The translations under genes were made by a program, and so were the position numbers. DNA of 62,661 nucleotides from an uncultured Alphaproteobacteria bacterium (GTDB taxonomy: Bacteria; Pseudomonadota; Alphaproteobacteria; HIMB59; GCA-002718135), in NCBI GenBank assembly GCA_902521315.1, contig CABYRH010000005.1, positions 64,336 through 126,996 of the forward strand, in the 5' to 3' direction. The notes beneath the pieces were generated by a model. That model was not told the origin of the DNA and made no database searches. It worked only from the letters and a program-made list of their open reading frames with translations. Positions 44,206 through 54,224 of the stretch are shown here, piece by piece; within the stretch, counting starts at the first letter, position 1, and each line of letters opens with the position of its first letter.

Positions 44206-45970
44206 TGTTATTCTTAAAAAATTTGAAACTGGTGATAAATTAAAAAGTTATAAAGAACTTCAAAAAATTTTTAAAAAAAATAAAGGTAATAATTTATTAC
44301 GATATAATCTAGCAGTTATTCAACAAAGTCTGAACATGAATAAAGAGGCTAGAATAAATTATAATTATTTAATAAAAAATGAAAAAAATCTGAAAGCAAT
44401 GATTAATCTTTATAATATGGATATTACAGAAGCAAATTATTATGAAGCTTTTAACACAATAGAAAGTATTTTAAAAATAAAGACAATTGAAAACGTAGTT
44501 AAAGACAAAGCTTTTGTTCTTTATAAATTGAATAGAATTGAAGAATCAAAAAAAATTTGCATTTTTTACCTAAACAAAAATAATAAAGATTTAGGTTTTC
44601 TTACTGTAATAGGTCAATGCTTATTTCATGAAAGAAAATATGATGAAGCAATTAAAATATTTGATAATATACTACATATAGACTCAAAAAATCTCTCAGC
44701 ATTAAACTCTTTAGCAAGGATACATAATGAAAAAAACGATAAACTAAAAGCAGAAGCATACTATCTAAAAGCACTAGAGATTGAAGGGTCATCTTTTTAT
44801 TTATTAAATAATATTGCAGGTTTTTATAGAGAGAATTCATCTTACGATAAAGCTATTGTTTACTACAAACAAGCTCTTTCGGTAAATCCAAATAATGCAT
44901 ATATCTATAATAATTTAGCTAAAATCTATTTTGATTTGAACAATCATGAAGAAGCTATGGTAAATAGTTTTAAAGCTCTGAAAATGAAAAAGGGTGATGG
45001 TGATATTCAAAAAACTATTTCCTTCATATATCTTAAAGATCATGATTTTGAAAATGGTTGGAACTACTATGATGGAAGATTGGATATTGAGGATTTTAAA
45101 GAGAAAAATAGTTTCATAAAGAAATTAAACAAAAAATTATATAGATCACGTAGTCTTAATAATCAAAAAGGTAAATTTCTGATTGTACGTGAACAGGGAG
45201 TTGGGGATGAGATACTTTATAGTTCTATGTATGAAGATATATTAAGTGATTTTAATAATATAATTATAGAGTGTGATCCTCGTTTATTAAATTTCTACAA
45301 AAGATCATTCCAAAAATATAGGGCAAAATTTGTTAGCCTTGGAACTATTACAAATGATGATGATGAGTTAAAAAAAATTGACAATATAATTTACGCTGGA
45401 AGCCTAGGAAAATATTACCGTAAAAATATAAAAGATTTTAAAAATAATTCTTTTTTAAAAGTAGACGAAAAAAAATTAGAGAAAATGAAAAGAAAATTGT
45501 CAATTTATAAAAAAAAATACAAGATTGGATTATCATGGAAAAGTTTTAGTGATAAATTTGCCACAGATAAATCTTTAAACCTTAAAGATATTAATAAAAT
45601 TTTTAGTCTTACTAATTGTGATATCTTTAATTTACAATATGGTGATGTTGAAGATGAAATAAATAGTTTCAATAATACAACTAAAAATAAACTAGTTAGT
45701 ATAGAGGGTTTGGATTTGATAAATGATTTTGAAGGTATTGCTTCATTATTAAAGTCACTTGATGTTTTTATTTCTGTTAGTAACAGTACTGCCCATCTTG
45801 CAGGAGCGTTGGGTGTGAAAACAATTTTGATTAAGCCAGAAAATTTTGCTGTTTTTCATTACTGGAATCAAAAAACAGATAATACTCCATGGTATCCTTC
45901 AGTTAGACTGATTGACAAAAAAAAGTTTTTAAATGATTCTAAAATTTTAAAAAATATTTTAGGTACTTGA
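44183..45970 (+). CDS. TPR protein with C-terminal glycosyltransferase-like domain, copy 2
   Basis: 595 residues with the same architecture as the preceding gene: TPRs to about 290 (NPNNAYIYNNLAKIYFDLNN), then FLIVREQGVGDEILYSSMYE, IGLSWKSFSDKFATDKSLNL, IFNLQYGDVEDE and FISVSNSTAHLAGALGVKTI. The paired motifs show that the two arose by tandem duplication followed by strong divergence. Conserved NSTAH suggests both keep a GT-B type sugar-nucleotide site. It overlaps copy 1 by 23 bp (translational coupling) and converges on the glycosyltransferase at 45959 with a 12-bp overlap. Confidence 0.78.
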   Translation: MNLISQINVILKKFETGDKLKSYKELQKIFKKNKGNNLLRYNLAVIQQSLNMNKEARINYNYLIKNEKNLKAMINLYNMDITEANYYEAFNTIESILKIKTIENVVKDKAFVLYKLNRIEESKKICIFYLNKNNKDLGFLTVIGQCLFHERKYDEAIKIFDNILHIDSKNLSALNSLARIHNEKNDKLKAEAYYLKALEIEGSSFYLLNNIAGFYRENSSYDKAIVYYKQALSVNPNNAYIYNNLAKIYFDLNNHEEAMVNSFKALKMKKGDGDIQKTISFIYLKDHDFENGWNYYDGRLDIEDFKEKNSFIKKLNKKLYRSRSLNNQKGKFLIVREQGVGDEILYSSMYEDILSDFNNIIIECDPRLLNFYKRSFQKYRAKFVSLGTITNDDDELKKIDNIIYAGSLGKYYRKNIKDFKNNSFLKVDEKKLEKMKRKLSIYKKKYKIGLSWKSFSDKFATDKSLNLKDINKIFSLTNCDIFNLQYGDVEDEINSFNNTTKNKLVSIEGLDLINDFEGIASLLKSLDVFISVSNSTAHLAGALGVKTILIKPENFAVFHYWNQKTDNTPWYPSVRLIDKKKFLNDSKILKNILGT

Positions 45971-46660
45971 GTTAAATTTATTTGAAAGATATTCATCTCT
46001 TTCCAATATCCATTCTTTTGCAAATTCAACATCTTGCCATTCAGAAAACCAAGGTCCACCTCGTGTATAATGAACAGCATAGGGTTTCTTATTATTGTGA
46101 CCTGAGGTCCAACCTTCCAACCAGTTCCATCTTTCATCTAGTAAGCCAATTTCATCATCTTGACACCATTTGAATTGATGAAGATATGCACCAGTTTCAT
46201 TATTTACTTTTTCAACTGTAAGGTTCTTTGTGCTTGGATGAGAACAATTGTAAAGGATAAAACTAGACCAATTTTTTCTTGGATAGATTGTTTGTTTTTG
46301 TCCATCCATCTTATGTTTTTCTTTAGGGGTATAATCATGTTGAACACAATAAGCAGCTTTTGTTTCATCAAGATTGTTTAACAAATTTGCAACATCTCCT
46401 AAAAAAATAAAATCACAATCACAAAAAACTGCCCACCCATCATAATTCATAAGTTTAGGAACTAAAAATCTGGAATATGTAAATTCTGTAGAAGCTAATG
46501 GGTCGACATTTCTAGTATATAATTTTTTAGCTATAAGCTCCTCAAGTTTTAAAGACATAACGTTTACTTTAATGCTAGATCGCTTTAAAAGTGAGTGTTT
46601 ACATACTCTATATGCAATATCTTCTTTAGAATCATACCCTATGAAGAAATGTAGTTTCAT
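45959..46660 (-). CDS. Glycosyltransferase-like protein with DxD motif
   Basis: 233 residues. It starts KLHFFIGYDSKEDIAYRVCK, then FTYSRFLVPKLMNYDGWAVF followed by CDCDFIFLGDV, where DCD is the metal-binding DxD of GT-A enzymes, then YNCSHPSTKNLTVE and WTSGHNNKKPYAVHYTRGGP. This is typical of a family of bacterial and phage GT-A transferases close to GT8. It faces the TPR-transferase pair and could act on the same glycan. Substrate unknown. Confidence 0.7.
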   Translation of the reverse strand: MKLHFFIGYDSKEDIAYRVCKHSLLKRSSIKVNVMSLKLEELIAKKLYTRNVDPLASTEFTYSRFLVPKLMNYDGWAVFCDCDFIFLGDVANLLNNLDETKAAYCVQHDYTPKEKHKMDGQKQTIYPRKNWSSFILYNCSHPSTKNLTVEKVNNETGAYLHQFKWCQDDEIGLLDERWNWLEGWTSGHNNKKPYAVHYTRGGPWFSEWQDVEFAKEWILERDEYLSNKFNSST

Positions 46661-46661
46661 A

Positions 46662-47963
46662 TTAATAATTACTATTTCTTAACATTTTATGTGATGCCCA
46701 AACAAGTGAATTATAATTTCCAGAATTAGATAAACTACTCCACTCATCTTGGGTTTGATTAGTAATTCTACAAATCCAAGTATCTTCCATATTTGCATTT
46801 TCAGCTCTCATAATCCATGCATCACTTTTCTGTTTATCATTATTTTCTCCAAGTTCTATGTCTGACATAAAGTAACAGATTTCTTTTGATGGATTAGCTC
46901 CAATCATACCTGAAATATTTTCCCTAGCCAAATCCCAGTTAAGATTTTTTATGGCAAAATACACTAAAAGTTTTTTAGACTCCTCTGAATTTAAATTATT
47001 TTTAACCAAATCATTTATAAATTTTATTTCACTTAAATTATTCTGAATTAATATTTTTGTTATAATAGATCTCAGTAAAGAGCTTTGATTTAAATTCCAA
47101 TACTTCTTAATTTGTTTAGTTAAATTTCTTTTATCATTTAAATTTGCAAGAATCTCTAAGTGTAATTTTATGTATGGAGCAAAGCTTTTCTTTAATTCAA
47201 TTGCTTTAAGAATATTTTTTAAAGCATCTTTTATTTCACTTTCAGATTTAATTTTTGCTATCTCGTAATATCCAATTGATTTATTTTCACTAAGATCATT
47301 TTTATTTATAATTTTATTTGAAAAGGCTTTATCTGATAATAAAATTAGTTGATTCCAATTCTTAGTTTTGGCCGCAATAAATATTAATGTTTCATAAAGC
47401 TTTTCAATATTAGGATTTAAAGAGAATAATTTTTCTCCATATAAAAATGCATGGTGATAATCATGGTTTTTTAAATTTTGTTCCATTAAACCCCTATAAC
47501 CTAGTGTTTCTGTCTTTTTTGATTTAATCATATCTTCATAGACATTGTTAAGTTCTGGAAATTTTTTCTCTATCTTTAATACCTCAGATTTTAATAAAAG
47601 AGATAAAGATGGGTCATCTTTTAAATAAGAAGTCATTTTTTTATGAGATTTTATTGCAGATTTATTGTCTTTATTCGCTACAGCAATCATTGCATCAACA
47701 AAATGTAAGTAACCTTTTTCAATTTTATTATATTTATTTTTTAGGAAATATTTACCTAGTGAAAGTCTTGATCGGAAAAATAAATAAAGTACCAAATATA
47801 ATAGAAAAACAAAAGATAAAAAAACAACGGCAAATAAATTTGAAGAAAAAGAATATTTTAAATTTCCTATATCTAAGGATACAATAAATGGATTAGTGAA
47901 AATAAAAGTGAGAGCTATGATTAATAGTAAAAACTGCAATATAAAAATTGAAAATCTATACAT
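46662..47963 (-). CDS. hemY: HemY-like membrane-anchored TPR protein
   Basis: 433 residues with two N-terminal membrane helices (about 7-27 and 40-63) and a TPR region. The N-terminal pattern (FTNPFIVSLDIGNLKYSFSS, then YFFRSR-like segments) and the conserved MIAVANKDNKSAIKSHKK and GYRGLMEQNLK correspond to the HemY N-terminal domain; despite its name its role in heme synthesis is unsettled. The C-terminal WICRITNQTQDEWS corresponds to the W.C..C region, with both Cys partly altered. It overlaps the mitofilin-like gene by 8 bp, the usual order in alphaproteobacteria. Confidence 0.82.
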   Translation of the reverse strand: MYRFSIFILQFLLLIIALTFIFTNPFIVSLDIGNLKYSFSSNLFAVVFLSFVFLLYLVLYLFFRSRLSLGKYFLKNKYNKIEKGYLHFVDAMIAVANKDNKSAIKSHKKMTSYLKDDPSLSLLLKSEVLKIEKKFPELNNVYEDMIKSKKTETLGYRGLMEQNLKNHDYHHAFLYGEKLFSLNPNIEKLYETLIFIAAKTKNWNQLILLSDKAFSNKIINKNDLSENKSIGYYEIAKIKSESEIKDALKNILKAIELKKSFAPYIKLHLEILANLNDKRNLTKQIKKYWNLNQSSLLRSIITKILIQNNLSEIKFINDLVKNNLNSEESKKLLVYFAIKNLNWDLARENISGMIGANPSKEICYFMSDIELGENNDKQKSDAWIMRAENANMEDTWICRITNQTQDEWSSLSNSGNYNSLVWASHKMLRNSNY

Positions 47964-48840
47964 TATTTAATTTTGATATTTCTGTTATAAATTTATTATA
48001 GTTATTCATTTCATTTAAAGATACTTTAAAAAAAACTTTATAATTTTCTATCTTACTTATACTGTCATAGGCTTTAGTTATATTTCTATTTTTAATAAAA
48101 AATTTAGTCTCCTCTAATATTAAAATTTTTTGATCAGAAATAATATTTTCAGAAGATGGAGAAAGGTTTATGTAAGGTAAAAGAATTTTGTTAAATAAAC
48201 TATTATTTTCATTCACAATATTCTTCAAATATAAATTAACTTCACTATTAAATTGGTCTTCTAGAAATAAATGACCTTTGTATTTATTTCTTTTTAGAAT
48301 TGATAATTTTTCCAAAATAGGATTTTTGTTACTTTCTAAAATTGTTTCAAGATATTTGAGCTCTCTATCAAAATCTATATTGTTTTCGTATTTGATTTTA
48401 ATTAGCTCAACTATTTCTGTGATAGATTGATTTACTAGCTCAGGATTGTTATTAGGTTGATCTTCAATTTTATTATTTTTTATAGAAGAAATCTCATAAC
48501 TTAGAGAATTAAAATTCTTATTTAACAATTCTATACTTTCATTGATTTTCGTCAAATCAGCTTTTGGTTCTTTATTCGAATTTTCTTTAATAAGTTTTTC
48601 TATGTTTGATAAGGCTGTTTTTGTTTCTAATATTTGTTTAGATATATTTTTTATAAATTCAGAATTTTCATTTATATTGTCCCTAAGTTCATTTTCTAAT
48701 TCAATCTGAAGTTTGGATACATTATCTTCGTTTTGATAATTTGTATAGAGAAGATAAATTAAGAAAAAAACACACAATAAAAGAATAAAGCTTAATGAAA
48801 ATTTAGAAAAAATATAAAAACTGTCAAAAATTTTTTTCAT
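47956..48840 (-). CDS. Mitofilin (Mic60)-like membrane protein
   Basis: 294 residues: a membrane helix at about 15-33, a long coiled coil (about 40-145), and a C-terminal region with the AKAYD-type element seen as NITKAYDSISKIENYKVFF. Alphaproteobacterial Mic60 is encoded beside hemY, between hemD and hemY, and organises intracytoplasmic or crista-like membranes. Here position and topology fit; sequence similarity is weak. hemC and hemD, expected upstream, are absent: tsaD lies directly divergent. The alternative is an unrelated coiled-coil protein. Confidence 0.6.
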   Translation of the reverse strand: MKKIFDSFYIFSKFSLSFILLLCVFFLIYLLYTNYQNEDNVSKLQIELENELRDNINENSEFIKNISKQILETKTALSNIEKLIKENSNKEPKADLTKINESIELLNKNFNSLSYEISSIKNNKIEDQPNNNPELVNQSITEIVELIKIKYENNIDFDRELKYLETILESNKNPILEKLSILKRNKYKGHLFLEDQFNSEVNLYLKNIVNENNSLFNKILLPYINLSPSSENIISDQKILILEETKFFIKNRNITKAYDSISKIENYKVFFKVSLNEMNNYNKFITEISKLNNV

Positions 48841-48901
48841 GTCCTTTTTTTAGCATTATTAGTTTGTTGTTTAACAGTGTAAAATACTATACCAAAAAAA
48901 T

Positions 48902-49912
48902 ATGCTTGTATTTGCTGCAGAAACTTCGTGTGACGAAACATCAGTATGTCTGATGGAAAACAGCTCTATTGTAGAACATATTACTTTTTCTCAAGAAATT
49001 CATAAAATACATGGTGGAGTTGTCCCAGAGTTAGCCTCAAGATCACATTTGGAAAGAATACAAAGTATAACGAATGATTTATTTAGTAATATAAAAATAG
49101 AACCAAAAGAAATTGATGCTTTTACTGCTACTTGTGGGCCCGGGCTTATAGGCAGTTTATTGGTTGGCTCAACTTTTTCCAAATCTTTAGCAATTTCTTT
49201 TAACAAACCATTCATTCCAACTAATCATCTTGAAGGACACATATTGTCTACAAGTTTTAATAACAATATTAAGTTTCCAAGTCTCATCTTGCTTTTAACT
49301 GGGGGGCATACTCAGGTTTATTTGATGAAAAGTGAGAATGAAGTGGAGTTATTAGGTCAAAGTGTTGATGATGCAATGGGAGAAGCTTTTGACAAAACAG
49401 CAAAATTAATCGGTCTTTCATATCCTGGTGGTAGTGAGATTGAACAACAAGCGCTTAAAGGGAATGAAGACAAATTTGTTTTACCAAAACCATTAGTTAA
49501 AGAAAAAAATTTTAATTTTTCATTTTCTGGTATTAAAACAAATATAAATCTTTTAACAAAAAAAAATAAAATTGATAAAAAATTTGTAGAAGATTTGTCA
49601 GCGTCTTTTCAAAAAAATATAACTGAAATTCTTATTGAAAAGTTAGATAGAGGATTAAAAAGATTAAGTTCTGAAAATAAAAATATAAGATCAATTTCAG
49701 TAGTAGGAGGAGTGTCAAATAACAAATATATCCGAAGTAAACTAGAAAATTTTTTCGTCGAAAAAAATATTGAAATTTATTATCCTATAAAAGAAATGAT
49801 GGGAGACAATGCTGCAATGATTGCATGGGCATGTATGAAATTTTATAAAAAAGACAGAAATGACTTATTTTTTAAACCAATTCCTAGATTAGAAGTAAGA
49901 AGTATATTATAA
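48902..49912 (+). CDS. tsaD: tRNA t6A threonylcarbamoyltransferase TsaD
   Basis: TsaD transfers threonylcarbamoyl to A37 of ANN-decoding tRNAs, the substrate for MtaB (5764). 336 residues of the ASKHA fold with AAETSCDETSVCL, metal-binding HGGVVPELASRSHLE and NHLEGHILS (normally HIEGH), CGPGLIGSLLVGSTFSKSLA, LLTGGHTQVYL, SVDDAMGEAFDKTAKLIGL and GGVSNNKYIRSKL. Length is normal. In many alphaproteobacteria gpsA follows, but here the EVE-domain gene comes next. Confidence 0.97.
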   Translation: MLVFAAETSCDETSVCLMENSSIVEHITFSQEIHKIHGGVVPELASRSHLERIQSITNDLFSNIKIEPKEIDAFTATCGPGLIGSLLVGSTFSKSLAISFNKPFIPTNHLEGHILSTSFNNNIKFPSLILLLTGGHTQVYLMKSENEVELLGQSVDDAMGEAFDKTAKLIGLSYPGGSEIEQQALKGNEDKFVLPKPLVKEKNFNFSFSGIKTNINLLTKKNKIDKKFVEDLSASFQKNITEILIEKLDRGLKRLSSENKNIRSISVVGGVSNNKYIRSKLENFFVEKNIEIYYPIKEMMGDNAAMIAWACMKFYKKDRNDLFFKPIPRLEVRSIL

Positions 49913-49951
49913 AATTAATATCTTAAAAAATTTAAATTAAAGAATATTAAA

Positions 49952-50356
49952 ATGAAATATTGGTTGTTGAAATCTGAACCAGATGCATGGTCTTGGGATA
50001 ATCAAGTTAAAGAAGGTGCATCGATGTGGGATGGGGTCCGAAATTATCAAGCTAGAAATAATTTAAAAGAAATGAAAATAAATGACTTATGTTTTTTTTA
50101 TCACTCAGTAAAAGAAAGAAGTATTATTGGTATTGTTAAGGTTGTAAAAGAATATTATCCAGATCCTACTGATAAAACAGAACGTTTTGTTGTGGTTGAT
50201 GTTAAAGCAACAAAAAAATTAAAAAACCCAGTCTCTCTTGATCAAATAAAAGAAAATAATAAGTTGAAAAATATAGCACTTGTTAAACAAAGCAGACTCT
50301 CCGTAATGCCTTTAAAGAAAACTGAATGGGATATAATAATTAAAATGTCAAATTAG
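49952..50356 (+). CDS. EVE-domain protein
   Basis: 134 residues forming a single EVE (PUA-like) domain: KYWLLKSEPDAWSWDNQVKE, MWDGVRNYQARNNLKEMKIN, FFYHSVKERSIIGIVKVVKE and LVKQSRLSVMPLKKTEWDII. EVE domains bind modified bases in DNA or RNA; the natural ligand of this single-domain version is unknown. It is 40 bp after tsaD, the usual alphaproteobacterial neighbourhood (there with gpsA in between). A tRNA or RNA-modification link is plausible but not shown. Confidence 0.92.
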   Translation: MKYWLLKSEPDAWSWDNQVKEGASMWDGVRNYQARNNLKEMKINDLCFFYHSVKERSIIGIVKVVKEYYPDPTDKTERFVVVDVKATKKLKNPVSLDQIKENNKLKNIALVKQSRLSVMPLKKTEWDIIIKMSN

Positions 50357-50411
50357 CTTAAAAAAATAATTACTTGTTGATATTTAAATAATTTAGAATT
50401 AGTCTCTTACT

Positions 50412-52334
50412 ATGGAAATTAAAAAAGAATGGCTACAATATGCAAAAGTTGATGAAGAGAAATATTCTTCAATGTATGATCATTCACTTCAAAATAACGA
50501 TGAATTTTGGGCTGAGCAAGCGCAAAGGGTGGATTGGATTAATAAGTTTACAAAAATAAAAAATGTAAAATATTCTAAAGATGATGTAAGCATTAAATGG
50601 TTTGAAGATGGTAATCTAAATGTTTCTTATAATTGTATAGATAGACATGCTAAAAGTAATCCTGATAAAATTGCAATAATTTGGGAGGGTGATGACCCGA
50701 ATGAGACAAAAAATATAACTTATAAAGAGCTATTATTAAAAGTATCAAGAGCAGCAAATGTACTTAAAAAAATTGGTGTAAAAAAAGGTGATAGAGTAAC
50801 CATATATTTAACAATGATACCTGAGTTAGCATATATAATGTTAGCTTGTGCAAGAATTGGAGCTGTACACTCAATTATATTTGGAGGTTTCTCTGCAGAA
50901 TCTATTGCTGGTAGAATAAAAGATTGTCAATCAGAGTATGTTGTAACCGCTGATGAAGGTGTAAGGGGAGGTAAAACTATTCCTTTAAAATTAACAACAG
51001 ACAAAGCATTAGAATCATGTCCCGACGTTAAGAAATGTTTAATTGTTAAAAGAACAAATAAAGAAATAAAATTAATAAAAGATAGAGATTTATTCTATGA
51101 TGATGTTCTTAAAGAAGTTAATGATTTTTGTGAACCAGAAATTTTAAATGCTGAAGATCCATTATTCATTTTATATACATCAGGATCAACAGGTAAGCCG
51201 AAAGGGGTAATGCATACATCAGGTGGTTACATAGTTTATGCTTCTATGACTCATGAATATATTTTTAACTACAATGATGGTGATATATATTGGTGCACTG
51301 CAGACATAGGATGGATAACTGGTCATAGTTACATTATTTATGGACCTCTTTCTAATGGAGCTACAACTTTAATGTTTGAAGGAGTTCCAAACTATCCTGA
51401 CTTTTCAAGATTTTGGCAAATAGTAGATAAACATAAAGTAAATATTTTTTATACAGCCCCAACTGCAATTAGAGCTTTAATGAGAGAGGGTGATGATTAC
51501 GTAACTAAGACTAGTAGATCATCATTAAAGCTTTTAGGAACAGTTGGTGAGCCAATAAACCCCGAAGCATGGAAATGGTACTTCGAAGTTCCAGGTAATT
51601 CAAATTGTCCAATTGTTGACACTTGGTGGCAAACTGAAACTGGGGGAATATTAATATCTCCTCAAACTGGTGCTATAAAATTAAAACCTGGTTCAGCTTC
51701 AAAACCATTTTTTGGTATTGAACCATGTATTGTAGATAAAGATGGTAAAGAACTAGAAGGGGAATGTGAAGGAATGTTATGCATGAATAGATCATGGCCC
51801 GGTCAAATGCGAACGGTTTATGGTGACCATAAAAGATTCATTGATACATATTTTTCGCAATTTGATGGAAAATATTTTACCGGTGATGGGTGTAAAAGAG
51901 ATAAGGATGGCTACTATTGGATTACAGGTAGAGTCGATGATGTAATTATTGTTTCTGGTCATAATCTAGGTACTGCAGAAATAGAAAGTGCTTTTGTTTC
52001 TCATAAAGATGTATCTGAAGCAGCAGTAGTAGGCTACCCACATGATGTTAAAGGCAATGGTCTATATTGTTATGTTTCCTTAAAGGTGGGTATAGAAACG
52101 TCTGATGATTTAGTACTAAATTTAAAAAAAACTATTAGAGAAAAAATTGGTCCAATTGCAACACCTGATTTTATTCACATCACTGCTGGTTTACCAAAAA
52201 CCAGGTCAGGCAAAATTATGAGAAGAATTCTAAGAAAAATTGCTTCTAATGATTTTGATAATTTGGGAGACACAACAACACTGGCAGACCCATCTGTTGT
52301 AAATGATTTGATTGAAAATAGAAAAAATAAATAA
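50412..52334 (+). CDS. acs: Acetyl-CoA synthetase
   Basis: AMP-forming enzyme converting acetate, ATP and CoA to acetyl-CoA. 640 residues with [15 protein letters not shown], the P-loop-like [71 protein letters not shown] and the lysine-acetylation motif [18 protein letters not shown]. Tryptophan in WWQTETGG is the acetate-size gate. It is probably a single gene, with a 55-bp spacer upstream and a convergent tdk downstream. Confidence 0.97.
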   Translation: MEIKKEWLQYAKVDEEKYSSMYDHSLQNNDEFWAEQAQRVDWINKFTKIKNVKYSKDDVSIKWFEDGNLNVSYNCIDRHAKSNPDKIAIIWEGDDPNETKNITYKELLLKVSRAANVLKKIGVKKGDRVTIYLTMIPELAYIMLACARIGAVHSIIFGGFSAESIAGRIKDCQSEYVVTADEGVRGGKTIPLKLTTDKALESCPDVKKCLIVKRTNKEIKLIKDRDLFYDDVLKEVNDFCEPEILNAEDPLFILYTSGSTGKPKGVMHTSGGYIVYASMTHEYIFNYNDGDIYWCTADIGWITGHSYIIYGPLSNGATTLMFEGVPNYPDFSRFWQIVDKHKVNIFYTAPTAIRALMREGDDYVTKTSRSSLKLLGTVGEPINPEAWKWYFEVPGNSNCPIVDTWWQTETGGILISPQTGAIKLKPGSASKPFFGIEPCIVDKDGKELEGECEGMLCMNRSWPGQMRTVYGDHKRFIDTYFSQFDGKYFTGDGCKRDKDGYYWITGRVDDVIIVSGHNLGTAEIESAFVSHKDVSEAAVVGYPHDVKGNGLYCYVSLKVGIETSDDLVLNLKKTIREKIGPIATPDFIHITAGLPKTRSGKIMRRILRKIASNDFDNLGDTTTLADPSVVNDLIENRKNK

Positions 52335-52337
52335 AAA

Positions 52338-52889
52338 CTATCGAGGCTCCCAGTGCTTTAAACATCTAGGTTCATAAATATTTGCTGCCCCAACTTGCGT
52401 TCTTTCACCGCCTAATGTTTTTCTAAAAGTTTTGGTGGCTTCTAAGCCACAAACATTACAAAAACCATAAATCTTTACTATTTTATCTGATAAACCCAGT
52501 AACATTGAAGATGTTTCCCAAGGCTTTCCTCTTGAGTCTTGATCAAGACCTGCACAAACAACATCTATGCCTTTATTCAAGATTATTTCTACATTGCTTA
52601 ATGTATCTTTCATGTCCATAAACTGAATTTCATCTAAAAATACCATATCAACTTCACTTTTTTCAAAAATAAATTTTTCTAATGTTGTTTCCCAATCAGT
52701 CATCGCATAACACTCATGACTCAAATCATTATGCGTAATAATTTTTTCATTAGAGTATCTGTCATCTATACTTGGTTTAATTACTATAATTTTTTTATTT
52801 TGATGTTTTGCCCATAGAATTCTTTTCAGTAATTCACTTGTTTTACCTGCAAACATCGCTCCAACTATTGTCTCAAGATTTCCTCGCAT
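52338..52889 (-). CDS. tdk: Thymidine kinase (type II)
   Basis: Phosphorylates thymidine to dTMP for salvage. 183 residues with Walker A VGAMFAGKTSELLKRI, the switch VDMVFLDEIQFMD, VCAGLDQDSRGKPW and a zinc-binding set YGFCNVCGLEATKTFRK plus C-terminal RCLKHWEPR. Length is typical. The usual GPMFSGKT reads GAMFAGKT, which keeps the Gly-Lys-Thr. It converges on acs with a 3-bp gap and is divergent from rsmB. Confidence 0.94.
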   Translation of the reverse strand: MRGNLETIVGAMFAGKTSELLKRILWAKHQNKKIIVIKPSIDDRYSNEKIITHNDLSHECYAMTDWETTLEKFIFEKSEVDMVFLDEIQFMDMKDTLSNVEIILNKGIDVVCAGLDQDSRGKPWETSSMLLGLSDKIVKIYGFCNVCGLEATKTFRKTLGGERTQVGAANIYEPRCLKHWEPR

Positions 52890-52958
52890 AACTCAATATA
52901 TTTTATTTTTACAATTTATTATATAATTATTTTAAATAAGTATTAATTTTATGAAGTA

Positions 52959-54224
52959 ATGTTAAAAGGTGTAAAAATTAGATTTGAAATTCATAACATA
53001 TTATTTTCAGTTTATAAATTTAATAGAACTCTAAATAATTCTTTAATTAAAAAACAAATTAATAAACAAAAAAAAGAAGATATAGCTTTTTTATATAATG
53101 TAACGCTAAACTCAATGAGGTTACATTTACATTGTTTAAAAATAATAGACAAATTTATAAAAAAAAAATTAAGAGATCAGGAAAAGATTTTATTAATTAG
53201 TGCTATTACCCAAATTGTATTTTTAAACTTTAAGGAATACGCTGTCATTAATTGTTCAGTTGAAATAGCAAAAAAACTAAATTTATATCCTGGTCTTATT
53301 AATGCAACATTAAAGAAAATAGCTAAAGATAAAAATGATTTGAAAAAAATCAAAATTAATTTTAGCGATTTACCTCTATGGTTTCAAAGAAAAACTCGCT
53401 TTATGTCTGAATATGAAAAAAAACAATTTCTAGAAAATTTTCACAAAGAGCCAAATATTCATATTGTATTTAAAGATGAAGAAAAGTTAAAAAAATTTGA
53501 TGCTAAAATACTTAAAACATCAATGATATCTGGTTTTTTATTGGATGAAAAAAATTTTCAGGAAAAAATTTCTTTTATTAATGGTGATTGGTGGGTACAA
53601 GATTTCAGTTCCTTTCTTCCATTGTATAATTTTGATGAAATAAATAAAAAAAAGGTTTTCCTAGATGCATGTGCGGCTCCAGGTGGAAAATCTTTTCAAA
53701 TTTTATCTAAGAAATTAAATGTCATCTTGAATGATAAAAACAAAAATAGAATTCAGACCCTTAAAACTAATTTAGAGAGACTTAAATTAAGCGCAGAAAT
53801 TTATAATAAAGATTTTATTAAATTTGATAATAAAAAAAAATTTGATGTAATTATAATTGATGCTCCTTGTTCGGCTGTTGGAACAATAAGAAGAAATCCT
53901 GAAATTTTTTTTAAAAATAAAGGCCCGAATTTTGACAAACTGCTTTCTTTACAAGAAAATATGTTAGAAAAAGCATCATTTTTATTAAATACAAACGGAT
54001 TTATAATTTATATGACTTGTTCTTTTTTACAAATTGAAACCATAGATCAAGTTAAGAAGTTCCTTAAACTAAATAATAATTTTGTGCTTTCAAATTTTAA
54101 ATTAAGAGAAAATCAAAAAAATTACTCAAAATTTATTAAAAATAATTTTATGATAACTATTCCTAATATAATTTTTGACTATAATATTGATGGATACTTT
54201 GCAGCTTTTTTAAAAAAAATATAA
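52959..54224 (+). CDS. rsmB: 16S rRNA m5C967 methyltransferase RsmB
   Basis: SAM-dependent enzyme methylating C967 of 16S rRNA. 421 residues: N-terminal NusB-like domain (about 1-130), PUA-like linker and the methyltransferase domain with FLDACAAPGGKSFQIL (motif I), VIIIDAPCSAVGTIRRNPE (motif IV, catalytic Cys) and IYMTCSFLQIET (motif VI, Cys). C-terminal GYFAAFLKK is usual. It overlaps the heparinase-like gene by one base (TAATG). The order rsmB, heparinase-like, purH is conserved in alphaproteobacteria. Confidence 0.93.
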   Translation: MLKGVKIRFEIHNILFSVYKFNRTLNNSLIKKQINKQKKEDIAFLYNVTLNSMRLHLHCLKIIDKFIKKKLRDQEKILLISAITQIVFLNFKEYAVINCSVEIAKKLNLYPGLINATLKKIAKDKNDLKKIKINFSDLPLWFQRKTRFMSEYEKKQFLENFHKEPNIHIVFKDEEKLKKFDAKILKTSMISGFLLDEKNFQEKISFINGDWWVQDFSSFLPLYNFDEINKKKVFLDACAAPGGKSFQILSKKLNVILNDKNKNRIQTLKTNLERLKLSAEIYNKDFIKFDNKKKFDVIIIDAPCSAVGTIRRNPEIFFKNKGPNFDKLLSLQENMLEKASFLLNTNGFIIYMTCSFLQIETIDQVKKFLKLNNNFVLSNFKLRENQKNYSKFIKNNFMITIPNIIFDYNIDGYFAAFLKKI

